NCBI RefSeq assembly: GCF_005144415.1
Contig: NZ_SWJE01000008.1
Coordinates: 124,001-188,000, forward strand
Direction: 5' to 3'
DNA from: Trinickia terrae
GTDB lineage: Bacteria > Pseudomonadota > Gammaproteobacteria > Burkholderiales > Burkholderiaceae
Length of the DNA: 64,000 bases
Below the pieces are notes generated by a model, which was given only the letters and a program-made list of their open reading frames with translations, was not told the origin of the DNA and did not search any database. Every line of letters starts with the position of its first letter. Position 1 is the first letter of the stretch. Shown one piece after another: positions 23,802 to 33,113 of this stretch. Both the position numbers and the translations under genes were made by a program.

Positions 23802-25732
23802 GATATCGCCCCACGCCGCTCGTCGCCAACGCGGTGTTCGTCTTGTCCCTGGCGTTGCTGTTCATGGTGGGCATCTTCTATTCGCAAGCCGGCTCTGAAC
23901 CGCCGCCGGCCGCCAGCCTGCATCTGACACAAGCCGACTGGCAGGTCGACGATGCGCCAGGTTTCAGCGAGCCGCCGCCCACGCTGGACAGCGCGTCCCT
24001 GCCGGATACATGGCAGCGTGTCGCGCTGCCCCTGGCCCGGTCCATCGCTCTGGCGCGCCAGGCCGGTAGTGCAAAAGCGGCGTCCAAGGCCAGCCGCATC
24101 ACCTGGCTCAGGCTGTCCGTGCACGGATTGCCGACACGTTCCGCCCGCCTGGCGCTATATGGCGTACGCATCAAGACGGACGGCACCATCGCGGTCTATG
24201 TCGACGGCCAGCTCGTGTATCAGGCGCAGGAACAAGGTCCGCTCTGGAACAGCACCCGCACGCCGCTGTGGGTCGTGCTGCACCGGCATGCCGGCGACGC
24301 GCCGGTGAGCGAGATCCTCATCCGCCTCGAGCACTCGCAGGCAACCCAGGTGGCCGTGTCCTCACTGTGGCTCGGCCCCGTTGAGGCGCTGAAGGGACGC
24401 TACCACGCGCGCCAATGGCTGCAGCAGCAACTGCCTGCGGTACTCAGCGCGGCGTTTCTGGCAGTCGGCGTGTTTGCGCTGTTCGTGTGGTTCCAGCGCC
24501 GCCACGAAACGGCCTACCTGCTGTTCTTCAACCTCGCGGTCACCTCATTCCTGCGGAGCTTGCACTTCTATGTGGATTTGCCCGTCGCCAACGACTGGTT
24601 CGCCTGGCTCACGGTCAACTCGCTGCTGTGGCTGGTCATCGTCGTGCACTTCTTCCTGTGTCAATTGCATGGCCGCCCGCTCACCTGGTTCACGCGCGCG
24701 CTGGTCGGCGTGACCGTCCTGATCGGCGTGCTGACGCTGCCGGTGCTGGCGGTGGTGCCGAACACGCCCAAGGTCACCCCGCTGATCTATCCGATCGCCG
24801 CGCTGATGGGCGCGAGCGTCGGCGTGGCGGGGGGCGTCAATGCCTGGCGCCGTTCGAACGAAGGCGTGCTGGTGTCGGTCGGCGTCGGTGTCAGCGCCTT
24901 GCTGGGCGTGTCCGACTGGCTGCTGCAGAACAACTTCGTCAGCCCGGAAGGCTTTTATTTCGGGGCCTACACCAACGCCATCACGTTCGGCATTTTCAGC
25001 ACCCTGATGTACCGGCGCTACGTCAGCGCCATCGTCGAAGTCGAGCGCGCCAACGTGAATCTTGCGCAACGCCTGAAAGAACGGGAAACCGAACTCGAGC
25101 TCAGCCATCGGCGGCTTCGCGAAGCGGAGCGGCAGCAAACGATCAGCAATGAACGTCAGCGCCTGATGCAGGACATGCACGACGGTCTCGGCGCGTCGCT
25201 GATCAGCGCGATCCGCTCGGCGGAGCGGGGGGCGTTGAGCGACGCCGACGTTTCGCACGTTCTCAAGAGCTGCCTCGACGACCTGAAGCTGACCATCGAT
25301 TCGATGGAGCCGGTCGAGGCCGACTTGCTGCTGTTGCTGGCCACGCTGCGCTTCCGGCTGGAACCGCGCCTGGACGGCACGGGCATCGTCCTGAGCTGGG
25401 AGGTGCAAAAACTGCCGACCCTGACGTGGCTCGACCCTTCGAGCGCGCTGCAGATCCTGCGCATCGTGCAGGAGAGCATCGCCAACATCCTGCATCACAC
25501 GCGCGCCAATCAGATCCGGGTGGGCACGGCGGCGCAAGCGGACGGCGTGCTGGTCATCGTGGAGGACAACGGGCAGGGCTTCGACGTAGAGCGTGCGCTG
25601 GCCGCCGGCAAAGGACGCGGCCTCTCCAACCAGCAGCGCCGGGCTCAGGCTATCGACGGCGCCGTCGCCTGGGTATCGGGACCGGAGGGAACGCGCTTCA
25701 CGCTCTGGCTGCCGTTGAGGCGCGTGCCGTGA
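23798..25732 (+). CDS. Membrane sensor histidine kinase, HisKA_3 type (system 2)
   Basis: A 644-residue paralogue of the kinase at 19131-21089 with the same order of parts: N-terminal helix (about 10-28), extracytoplasmic domain (40-205), a group of membrane helices (215-400), coiled coil, HisKA_3 domain with His461 in MQDMHDGLG, and a HATPase domain with ESIANILHHTRA and DNGQGFD. I place the start at the TTG of 23798, preceded by AAGGGGG and overlapping the stop of a regulator remnant. The open frame continues upstream without any conserved residues. Its promoter holds the perfect-arm operator copy at 23628. The likely partner is the regulator at 22546-23232. Confidence 0.9.
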   Translation: MRYRPTPLVANAVFVLSLALLFMVGIFYSQAGSEPPPAASLHLTQADWQVDDAPGFSEPPPTLDSASLPDTWQRVALPLARSIALARQAGSAKAASKASRITWLRLSVHGLPTRSARLALYGVRIKTDGTIAVYVDGQLVYQAQEQGPLWNSTRTPLWVVLHRHAGDAPVSEILIRLEHSQATQVAVSSLWLGPVEALKGRYHARQWLQQQLPAVLSAAFLAVGVFALFVWFQRRHETAYLLFFNLAVTSFLRSLHFYVDLPVANDWFAWLTVNSLLWLVIVVHFFLCQLHGRPLTWFTRALVGVTVLIGVLTLPVLAVVPNTPKVTPLIYPIAALMGASVGVAGGVNAWRRSNEGVLVSVGVGVSALLGVSDWLLQNNFVSPEGFYFGAYTNAITFGIFSTLMYRRYVSAIVEVERANVNLAQRLKERETELELSHRRLREAERQQTISNERQRLMQDMHDGLGASLISAIRSAERGALSDADVSHVLKSCLDDLKLTIDSMEPVEADLLLLLATLRFRLEPRLDGTGIVLSWEVQKLPTLTWLDPSSALQILRIVQESIANILHHTRANQIRVGTAAQADGVLVIVEDNGQGFDVERALAAGKGRGLSNQQRRAQAIDGAVAWVSGPEGTRFTLWLPLRRVP

Positions 25733-25762
25733 GCCGCCTGGGGTGTTCGCCTTGCGGCGGAG

Positions 25763-26299
25763 CTAGTGCTCGTCGCCGATCGCCTGCCGCCGCTCCGCTT
25801 CGCGAGGCTGCTGGCGGCTGAGTTCGAGCTCGGCTTCGCGCGCTTTCAGGCGTTGCGCGAGGCTTGCATTGCGCTGCTCGACCTCTTCGATGGCGTTGAC
25901 GTGGCGTTGGTACATCAGGATGCCGAACATGCCGAACATGGCGGCGTTGGTATAGGCGCCCAGGAACCACCCTTCCAGACTGATGACGTTGTAGCGCAGC
26001 ATCCAGTCGGATACGCCCAGGAGCGCGCATACCCCCACGCCGGCGGCAATCAGCTGGGCATCGCGCGAGCGGCGCCATACGCCGAACATGCTCGTCAGGC
26101 TGACGACCGCGCCCATCAGCACGGCAACGGCATAGAGCAGCGGAACGAGGAGGGGCACGCTCGACAGCAGCGGCAACGCCGCCACGATGGGCAATGTCAA
26201 CGCGGTGATCAGAACCGGGGCTCCGGCTACGCCGATGGTCAGCCCTGCGAGCGTGCCGACGTCTGTCCGGCCAGCGTGTTCGTTATCTCGAGTTTTCAT
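25763..26299 (-). pseudogene. Histidine kinase remnant, membrane part and coiled coil only
   Basis: The 178 codons match the stretch of the 19131-21089 kinase from its later membrane helices (LTIAVV-like start, ISDWML, ISLEGWFLGAYTNAA) through the coiled coil to ERRQ. The frame then stops before the phosphoacceptor histidine. The sensor domain, dimerisation domain and ATPase are gone. It lies between the intact system 2 kinase and the operator of the exoprotein operon, which suggests that a kinase gene once stood divergent to that operon. Confidence 0.8.
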
Positions 26300-26388
26300 T
26301 CGGATGGCGACGCGGAGGGAAGGAGGGCTGGACCGGTGTATGCGGGTTGCATACGAACATCATTTTAAGTGCAGAGGGGGGCGGCCGA

Positions 26389-26435
26389 TGTAGCACGTTT
26401 GTGCTACAGAAAGCGCGACATTGCATCCCTATACT
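26389..26435 (+). promoter_or_regulatory. Palindromic operator plus -10, copy 5 (exoprotein operon promoter)
   Basis: TGTAGCACGTTTGTGCTACA at 26389-26408 has perfect 8-bp arms. TATACT (26430-26435) follows after exactly 21 bp. No separate -35 is seen; the operator occupies that position, which suggests an activator-dependent promoter. The first intact gene downstream is the exoprotein gene at 26544, giving a leader of about 100 bases. Confidence 0.7.
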
Positions 26436-26472
26436 CGGGCCGATTCCGAAAATCAAAGTCCACGGGGAAACA

Positions 26473-26535
26473 ATGCACCACGCCGATCGCACGGCTGGAA
26501 GACGGCTGCCGCTCGACTCGAGTCCGGCTTCCTAG
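26473..26535 (+). other. Possible 20-codon leader frame before the exoprotein gene
   Basis: An ATG at 26473 opens a frame of 20 codons (MHHADRTAGRRLPLDSSPAS) that stops eight bases before the ATG of 26544. The DNA of this leader is conserved in the relics after operator copies 1 and 3, but the frame is not clearly kept there. It may be a chance frame or may couple translation to the next gene, whose own ribosome site is weak. Confidence 0.3.
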
Positions 26536-26543
26536 GCCGTTAC

Positions 26544-29500
26544 ATGGCACAAGCTATTCGCTATCCCAGACAGAAGACGATTGCGCTGGCTGTCGCGGCA
26601 GCGCTCGCGGCGGCGGGTTCGCTCGCGACCTGCCCGGCGGCCCGGGGCGCGCCTGCTGGCGGTCAAATCTCGGCCGGCTCGGGTGCGATCAATGCCGCGG
26701 CGAATTCCGCCGGCGGCACCAGCACGGTGATTCAGCAGAGCAGCAACCGGCTCGCGATCAACTGGAATAGCTTCGACATCGGCACGAAGGATCGCGTGAC
26801 GTTCGTCCAGCCGAGCAGCAGCGCCATCGCCTTGAACCGCGTGACGACCCAGAGCGCGACGCAGATCCTCGGCACGCTGAACGCGAACGGGCAGGTGTTC
26901 ATCCTGAACCCGAACGGCGTGCTGTTCGGCAAATCGGCGCAGGTCAACGTCGGCGGGCTGCTGGCGACGACGCTGAGCCTCTCCGACAGCGACTTCCTCG
27001 CGGGCAACTATCGCTTCACCGATAGCGGCGGCACCGGCAGCATCGTCAACGAAGGGCAGATCACGGCGAACGGCGGCTATATCGCGTTCATCGCGCCGCA
27101 CGTCTCGAACCAGGGCACCCTCGTGGCCGACCAGGGCACCGTCGAGCTGGCGGCGGGCGCCGCCGCTACCGTGACGCTCGCCGGTAATCAGCTCGTCTCG
27201 CTGACGGTCGACCAGGGCACGCTCGACGCGCTCGCCGAAAACGGCGACCTGATCCGCGCCGACGGCGGTGTCGTGATCCTGACGAGCAAGGGCCGCGACG
27301 CCGTGCTGTCCGGCGTCGTCAACAACACGGGCGAAATCCGCGCACGCACGGCGGCCAACGTCGGCGGCACGATCAAGCTGCTGGCGGACGGCGGCACGGC
27401 GCTTGCCGGCGGCACGCTCGATGCCTCCGCGCCGAACGGCGGCAACGGCGGCACGATCGAAACCTCGGGGCAGGCGTTTGAACTGCAGTCCGGCGCGACG
27501 ATCACGACCCGCGCCGCGAGCGGCAAGACCGGCACCTGGCTCGTCGATCCGTCGGACATCACGGTGGCGTCATCGGGCGGCAGCATGACGGGCGCCACGC
27601 TGGCCTCGCAACTCGCGAGCACGAACGTCCAATTGCAGACGAGCACGGGCACCGGCGGCAACGGCGACATCACGATCAGCGACAACGTCGCATGGAGCTC
27701 GGGCAACACGCTCACGCTGACCGCCGATCGCAACATCGACATCACCGGGACGCTCAATGCCGGCACGACCGGCTCGCTGGTGGCCAATGCAACGGGCAAT
27801 GTCGCGCTGGCAGGGGCGTTCACGGGGCTGGCGCTCACTGCGGCGAGCACGACCGGCAACATCACGCTTTCCGCGCCGATCACGCTCGCTTCGACGAGCG
27901 GCGCGCTGACGCTGTCGGCGGCCGGCACGATCACGCCCGATCAGAACGCGTCGATCACGACGGGCACGTTCGATCTCACGGGTGGCCAGTGGGTTCAGGT
28001 CGGCAGCGGTTCCGTCGCGAGCTTGAGCGCGACGAACTTCGAAGTGACGGGCGGCTCGTTCCTGCGCGCGCTCTCCGGCAGCGGAACCACGGCCGATCCC
28101 TATCTGATCGGCGACGCCTATGGCCTGCAGGGCATCGGCACGTCCACGGCGCTGCTCGCGGACGCGTACAAGCTCGCCAATTCGATCGATGCGAGCGGCA
28201 CGTCGAGCTGGAACAGCGGCGCCGGCTTCGCGCCGATCGGCAGCAGCGCCAGCACGGCGTTCACGGGCACGTTCGACGGCAACGGCAAGACCATCAGCGG
28301 CCTGTCCATCACGCTGCCCAGCACCGAGGACGTCGGCCTGTTCGGCTTCATCAAGGACGGCTCGGTGTCGAACCTCTCGCTGACGAGCTTCACGGTCGAA
28401 GGCTCGCGCTTCGTCGGCGCGCTGGCCGGCATCAACGAGGGCGGAACGATCTCCGGCGTCTCCGTCAACACCGGCACGGTGACGGGCACCTCCAACACCT
28501 TGGCGGACACGAGCGCCATTACCAACGTCGGCGGCCTGGCCGGAGAAAACCTCGACGACGGGGCGACGATCGCGACGATCGCCAACTCGAGCGCCGGCCT
28601 GGGCGTGACGGTGACGGCGAGTGACGGCGGCGGCTCGCTCACGCTGGGGCAGGTCGGCGGGCTCGTCGGCTTGAACGTGAGCGGGTCGATCACGAGCTCG
28701 TGGTCGGCCGCCTCCGTCACGGGCGACCGGTTCGTCGGCGGGCTGGCCGGCCGGAACGACGGCACGGTCTCGGAATCGTTCGCGAGCGGGGCGGTGACCT
28801 CGGTCTGGGGCTACGTCGGCGGCCTGGTTGGCCTGAACACGGGCACGATCGCGGACAGCTACGCGCTCGGCTCGGTGACGAGCCCGTTCGCGACCGCCGG
28901 CCTCGTCGGCCAAAACATGGGCACGATCACGGCCAGCTACTCGGCCGGCCTCGTGCAAGGCGGGACCGGCACGGCGGGCGGCCTCGTCGCGGTCGGCGTC
29001 GGCACCGTCACCAACAGCTACTGGAACATCGACACGAGCGGCCAGAGCACGAGCAACGGCGGCACCGGCCTCACGAACGCGCAGATGCTGACGAGCACGG
29101 CGGCGAGCTTTTCCGGCTTCGATTTCAGCAGCGTCTGGAGCTTCATTTCCGGCACTTCGTACCCGTATCTCACGTCGATCTTCACCAGCACGCCGACGGT
29201 GTTTTCGGGCACCTACACGGATGCGTCGGGGACCGTGAAATCCGGCTCGACCCTCGACTTCGCCGCGAACGATGCATTGATCGGCCGCGTCGCGACCGGC
29301 GCGAACGGCTTCTACTACCTGATGCTGCCCTCGACGAGCTTCAGCGGCACGACGGCCGTGGACGTCTTCTCGCAGAGCGGCAGCGGCGCCACGTTCGGCG
29401 CCGCCGAGACCTCGGGCGCCAGCGTGGCGATGAACCTCAAGGACAACGTCGTCACGCTGGGCGGGACGAGCGTGAGCCTCGGCGACATCGCGGCGGCGCT

Positions 29501-30704
29501 CGGCAACCCGTTCTCGGGCGGGACCGTTTCGGAGGTGGCCTTGCTGTTGCCGTCCTCCGTCCTGAGCAATCTGCAATCGAACGCGCTGTCGACGGCAAGC
29601 GGCGTCTCGCTCGTGTTCGGCACGGGCACGACCCTCGGCTTGAGCGGCGACACGACGATCTCGGCCGCCTCGATGACCCTCGGTTCCGTGAGCGGCAGCG
29701 GCTCGACGCTGACGTTGCAGACCTCGGGCGGCGACATCACGCAAAGCGGCGCGTTCACGCTCGGTGCGCTCGGCATCGCGAGCGCGGGCAACGTGACGCT
29801 CGACGGCGCCAATCAGATCGGCACGGTGGCCGCCAGCGTCACCGGCGCGTTCAGCCTCGACAATGCGGCGAGCCTTGCCGTCGGCCAGGTCGGATCGACG
29901 GCGGGCATCACGGCGGGCGGTGCGGTGACGTTGTCCGTCGCCGGTTACACCCTGACGCTCGATCAAGGCATCACGTCATCGGCCAGCGGCGATGCGGTCG
30001 TGCTCGCGAGCGCCGGCTTCACGAACCTCGCCGGTTCCGGCGCGATTACCGCGAGCAACGGGCGCTGGCTCGTTTCATCGAGCAGCCCCGACGCCGACAC
30101 ATTCGGCGGGCTGCAAAGCGGCAACGATGCGCTCTGGGCGCAAAGCTACAGCGTCGGCTCGACTGTCGCGGCGAGCGGCAACCGCTACCTCTTCTCGACC
30201 GGTCAAGTGATTCTCGTGAACGCGGTCGCCAATCAGAAGAGGGTCGGCCAAACCGCGCAGGAAAGCGCGACCCTGTCGTTGAAGTACGCCGGCTCGAACT
30301 ACGGCAATGCCTTTACCGATGCCAATGTGCCGGCGGGCGTGTCGATCAGCGTCTTCAGCAACGGCGATGCGGCGAGCGCGACGCGCGCGAACGGCGACGA
30401 CGGCGTGGGCCGCTATCGCATCCGCTTCACCGCTTCGGGCGCGCCCGGGGGCTACACGGTGGCCGACGGCATCGTGGCGGACTTGACCGTCACCGGCTCG
30501 ACTTCATCCCCGGTCGTCGACCAGGTCCAGGCGATCGCGAGCAGCGACGCCGACAGCGGCAGCTCCAGCGACAGCACGCTGCGAAGAAAAGAAGCCTCGA
30601 CCGTCGCCGCGACGTTCGCTTCAGCCCAGACGACGCTCGTCGCCAATAACCGTCATTCCTCGGCGCTCCCGGCATGGCCGGTGGCCGCGGCGTGCGCACC
30701 GTAA
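26544..30704 (+). CDS. Filamentous-haemagglutinin-like exoprotein (TpsA) with GLUG repeats
   Basis: A 1386-residue secreted protein. After a signal peptide (about residues 1-36) comes the two-partner-secretion domain (about 40-290), with the hallmark NPNGVLFG at about 121-128 and I-x-WNSFDIG before it. The middle is rich in G, T, S and A as in beta-helix fibres. Residues about 620-830 carry GLUG-type repeats (GGLAG-x-N, GGLVGLNTGTI). Near 1230-1330 is an MBG-like domain (LKYAGSNYG). The ATG at 26544 is the first in frame; the open frame upstream runs into the promoter. The tpsB gene follows at once. No toxin domain is seen at the C-terminus, so adhesion or matrix building is more likely than contact killing. 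Confidence 0.88.
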   Translation: MAQAIRYPRQKTIALAVAAALAAAGSLATCPAARGAPAGGQISAGSGAINAAANSAGGTSTVIQQSSNRLAINWNSFDIGTKDRVTFVQPSSSAIALNRVTTQSATQILGTLNANGQVFILNPNGVLFGKSAQVNVGGLLATTLSLSDSDFLAGNYRFTDSGGTGSIVNEGQITANGGYIAFIAPHVSNQGTLVADQGTVELAAGAAATVTLAGNQLVSLTVDQGTLDALAENGDLIRADGGVVILTSKGRDAVLSGVVNNTGEIRARTAANVGGTIKLLADGGTALAGGTLDASAPNGGNGGTIETSGQAFELQSGATITTRAASGKTGTWLVDPSDITVASSGGSMTGATLASQLASTNVQLQTSTGTGGNGDITISDNVAWSSGNTLTLTADRNIDITGTLNAGTTGSLVANATGNVALAGAFTGLALTAASTTGNITLSAPITLASTSGALTLSAAGTITPDQNASITTGTFDLTGGQWVQVGSGSVASLSATNFEVTGGSFLRALSGSGTTADPYLIGDAYGLQGIGTSTALLADAYKLANSIDASGTSSWNSGAGFAPIGSSASTAFTGTFDGNGKTISGLSITLPSTEDVGLFGFIKDGSVSNLSLTSFTVEGSRFVGALAGINEGGTISGVSVNTGTVTGTSNTLADTSAITNVGGLAGENLDDGATIATIANSSAGLGVTVTASDGGGSLTLGQVGGLVGLNVSGSITSSWSAASVTGDRFVGGLAGRNDGTVSESFASGAVTSVWGYVGGLVGLNTGTIADSYALGSVTSPFATAGLVGQNMGTITASYSAGLVQGGTGTAGGLVAVGVGTVTNSYWNIDTSGQSTSNGGTGLTNAQMLTSTAASFSGFDFSSVWSFISGTSYPYLTSIFTSTPTVFSGTYTDASGTVKSGSTLDFAANDALIGRVATGANGFYYLMLPSTSFSGTTAVDVFSQSGSGATFGAAETSGASVAMNLKDNVVTLGGTSVSLGDIAAALGNPFSGGTVSEVALLLPSSVLSNLQSNALSTASGVSLVFGTGTTLGLSGDTTISAASMTLGSVSGSGSTLTLQTSGGDITQSGAFTLGALGIASAGNVTLDGANQIGTVAASVTGAFSLDNAASLAVGQVGSTAGITAGGAVTLSVAGYTLTLDQGITSSASGDAVVLASAGFTNLAGSGAITASNGRWLVSSSSPDADTFGGLQSGNDALWAQSYSVGSTVAASGNRYLFSTGQVILVNAVANQKRVGQTAQESATLSLKYAGSNYGNAFTDANVPAGVSISVFSNGDAASATRANGDDGVGRYRIRFTASGAPGGYTVADGIVADLTVTGSTSSPVVDQVQAIASSDADSGSSSDSTLRRKEASTVAATFASAQTTLVANNRHSSALPAWPVAAACAP

Positions 30705-30733
30705 GCGTGACCGCGATGATCGCCGCCGGCCTC

Positions 30734-32428
30734 ATGAATTCACGCCGTTCCGCTCGATTGACCGTGTTCGCCGGCCTCGGCGCCGCGCTCGCTTGCGCGA
30801 TGCCCGACGCCTCGGCGCAGTTGTCCACGCCCGTGCCCGATGCCGGCAGCACGCTGCGCAATCAATTGCAGAGCCTGCCGCCGCCGGCGCTGCCCTCATC
30901 GAACGCCGAGATCCACATCGAGCCGACCGCCGCGCCCAAGCCGTCGACATCGACGCTGCGCTTCGCCGTCAAGGGCTTCCAGATCGACGGCAATACGAAG
31001 TTCAGCAACGCGGCATTGATGCCGCTGCTCGCACCGGCGCTCGGCGAGCAGCGCACGCTGGGCGATCTCGACGAAGCGGCCACGCGCGTCACCGACTTCT
31101 ATCGCGCGCACGGCTATCTCGTGGCGCGCGCCTACGTGCCCGCGCAGGACATTCGCGACGGCATCGTCGGCATCGCCGTCGTCGAAGGCCGCTATGGCAA
31201 GGTCGAGATCCACAACGCGTCGCATGTCCGCGATGCCGTCCTGCAGCGCTACGTCAGCCCGGCGCACCTGGGCGAGGTCGTCGACGAGCGGCGCCTCGAC
31301 CGTACGGCGCTCCTGATACAGGACATGACGGGCACGAGCGCCGTCACCGGCAACCTGAGCGCGGGCGAAGCGCCGGGCACGTCCGACCTCGCAATCGACG
31401 TGCCGCCGGTGCGCTCGCTCACGGCGAGCCTGCAGGGCGACAACTACGGCATCCGGCCGACGGGGCGCGACCGCGTCGGCGCTTCGCTGCAATGGCTGAG
31501 CCCGCTCGGCTTCGGCGACCGGCTCGATGCGCACGCGTTGACGTCGATCACCGGGCAGACGCTGGGCCAGCTCGGCTATAGCGCGCCGCTCGGCAGCGAC
31601 GGCCTGCGCACGGGCATCACGCTCACCGAATCGACGTACCGGCTCGGCGCCGATTTCTCGTCGCTCGATGCCTACGGTCACGCCACGGTGCTCTCGTGGA
31701 CGACGAGCTACCCGCTGATCCGCTCGCGCGCCTTCAACCTCAACGTGGAAGGCGGGTTCGACCGCAAGAGCCTGACCGATCACGAGGACGCCAGCGCGGA
31801 CGAGAAGTTCGACAACGTCTATGGCGCCGGCATCAACGGCAACGTGCTCGCCGGCAAGACGCTCGCCAGCTACGCGCTGCGCGTCGAGGCGGGCGACGTG
31901 CATTTCGAGTCGGCCGATGCGCTCGCCACGGACCAGTCGTCGGCGCAATCCGCAGGGCATTACCGCAAGTACACGTATTCGTTCGCGCTCTATCAGGCCG
32001 TCACGCCGAAGCTGCAGCTCTACCTCGCGCTCTCCGGACAGCAGGCGTCGAAGAATCTCGTCTCGTCGGAGAAGTTCTCGCTGGGCGGCCCGTACGGCGT
32101 GCGCGCGTATCCGACCGGCGAAGCGCCGGGCGACGAGGGCTATCTCGCGACGGCGGAGGCGCGCTGGGCCGTCGCGCAATCGCTGTTGCCGGGGCAGCTC
32201 GGCGTCTATGGATTCGTCGACACCGGTTTCGTGCGCGACAACGTCTATCCGTTCACGACCGATTCCAATCATCGGCGGCTGTCCGGCGCGGGGATCGGCG
32301 TGACGCTCGCGAACGCGCCGAGCTACGAGGTGCGCCTCGTCTACGCGCACAAGCTCGGCAACGCGGCGGCGGTGGCGGACACCGACCACGCGGGCCGCGT
32401 GTGGCTCCAACTGACCAAGGCATTTTGA
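30734..32428 (+). CDS. Two-partner secretion outer-membrane transporter (TpsB, ShlB/FhaC/HecB family)
   Basis: A 564-residue protein with a signal peptide ending near ASAQ, a proline-rich linker, a POTRA_2 domain (about residues 80-160, FAVKGFQIDGNTKFS and the GYLVARAYVP segment), and then a 16-strand beta-barrel of the Omp85/TpsB type. The VRAYPTGEAPGD motif near the end is the conserved VRGY-type barrel motif of this family. It exports the TpsA encoded directly upstream. The ATG at 30734 gives the most typical signal peptide; ATGs at 30716 and 30674 are possible. The stop overlaps the next gene's start (TGATG), so the two are translated together. Confidence 0.92.
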   Translation: MNSRRSARLTVFAGLGAALACAMPDASAQLSTPVPDAGSTLRNQLQSLPPPALPSSNAEIHIEPTAAPKPSTSTLRFAVKGFQIDGNTKFSNAALMPLLAPALGEQRTLGDLDEAATRVTDFYRAHGYLVARAYVPAQDIRDGIVGIAVVEGRYGKVEIHNASHVRDAVLQRYVSPAHLGEVVDERRLDRTALLIQDMTGTSAVTGNLSAGEAPGTSDLAIDVPPVRSLTASLQGDNYGIRPTGRDRVGASLQWLSPLGFGDRLDAHALTSITGQTLGQLGYSAPLGSDGLRTGITLTESTYRLGADFSSLDAYGHATVLSWTTSYPLIRSRAFNLNVEGGFDRKSLTDHEDASADEKFDNVYGAGINGNVLAGKTLASYALRVEAGDVHFESADALATDQSSAQSAGHYRKYTYSFALYQAVTPKLQLYLALSGQQASKNLVSSEKFSLGGPYGVRAYPTGEAPGDEGYLATAEARWAVAQSLLPGQLGVYGFVDTGFVRDNVYPFTTDSNHRRLSGAGIGVTLANAPSYEVRLVYAHKLGNAAAVADTDHAGRVWLQLTKAF

Positions 32429-33108
32429 TGGGGCGGCCGATGCATCCATTCTTCCGTCTCTGTGCGCGGCTCGCGGTCCTGGCCGCCGTCGTCGCCGCCG
32501 TCGCCGTCGCCGCGCCTGCCGCGTACGCAGCCGACCCGGCCGGCACGGTGGCCTACACAGCCGGCGTCGTGGCGATCGAAGCGGCGGGGGGCGCAAAGCG
32601 TTTTGCCGTGGCCGGCTCCGCGGTCGAAAGCGGCGACACGGTCCAGACCATGAAAAACGCCGAAGCGGTGCTGCTGATGTCCGATCACCAGCGCATCTAC
32701 CTGAAGGGCGACACCGTCTATCGGATCGACGACTACCGGTTCGCCGAACAGGATCCGCAGCGCAACGTCAGCGTTTCGTCGCTGCTCAAGGGCGGGCTGC
32801 GCGTGATCTCGGGGCTGATCGGCAAGCAGGGCAACCCCGATGCGTACCAATTGAAGACGCAGACCGCGACGATCGGCATTCGCGGCACCGAGTGGTCGGT
32901 GCTCGAATGCGGGATCGAATGTCCGAGCGGCGAGTCAGGCGAGCACCTGCGCGTCTATCACGGCACGATCGACGTTCGCAACGAAGTCGACCATCTGGAA
33001 CTATCCGAGGGCTACGGCACGATCATCCGCTCGCCGCACGGGACGTTCGGCACCATGCCGGCGACCAGCGTCAAGCCCGTCGTCCCGTCTCCCGCCGCCT
33101 GCAGGTAA
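32428..33108 (+). CDS. Periplasmic FecR-domain protein
   Basis: A 226-residue protein with a long alanine/valine-rich signal peptide (about residues 1-35). Next comes a FecR domain: GDTVQTMKNAEAVLLM with RIYLKGDTVYRID, followed by the IGIRGTEW element typical of secreted FecR-like proteins. In other bacteria such proteins are often encoded beside TpsB transporters and CHASE2 cyclases, where the role is thought to be envelope sensing. There is no sigma factor nearby, so it is not a Fec-type anti-sigma factor. Its start overlaps the tpsB stop by one base and its stop is 5 bp before the SulP gene. Confidence 0.85.
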   Translation: MGRPMHPFFRLCARLAVLAAVVAAVAVAAPAAYAADPAGTVAYTAGVVAIEAAGGAKRFAVAGSAVESGDTVQTMKNAEAVLLMSDHQRIYLKGDTVYRIDDYRFAEQDPQRNVSVSSLLKGGLRVISGLIGKQGNPDAYQLKTQTATIGIRGTEWSVLECGIECPSGESGEHLRVYHGTIDVRNEVDHLELSEGYGTIIRSPHGTFGTMPATSVKPVVPSPAACR

Positions 33109-33113
33109 ATCCC

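Noticed and set aside
27570-29966. Very long minus-strand frame, 798 codons, inside the exoprotein gene
   Set aside because: Extremely arginine-rich reading typical of the antisense of GC-rich, repeat-rich coding DNA; the plus strand carries signal peptide, TPS domain and GLUG repeats.
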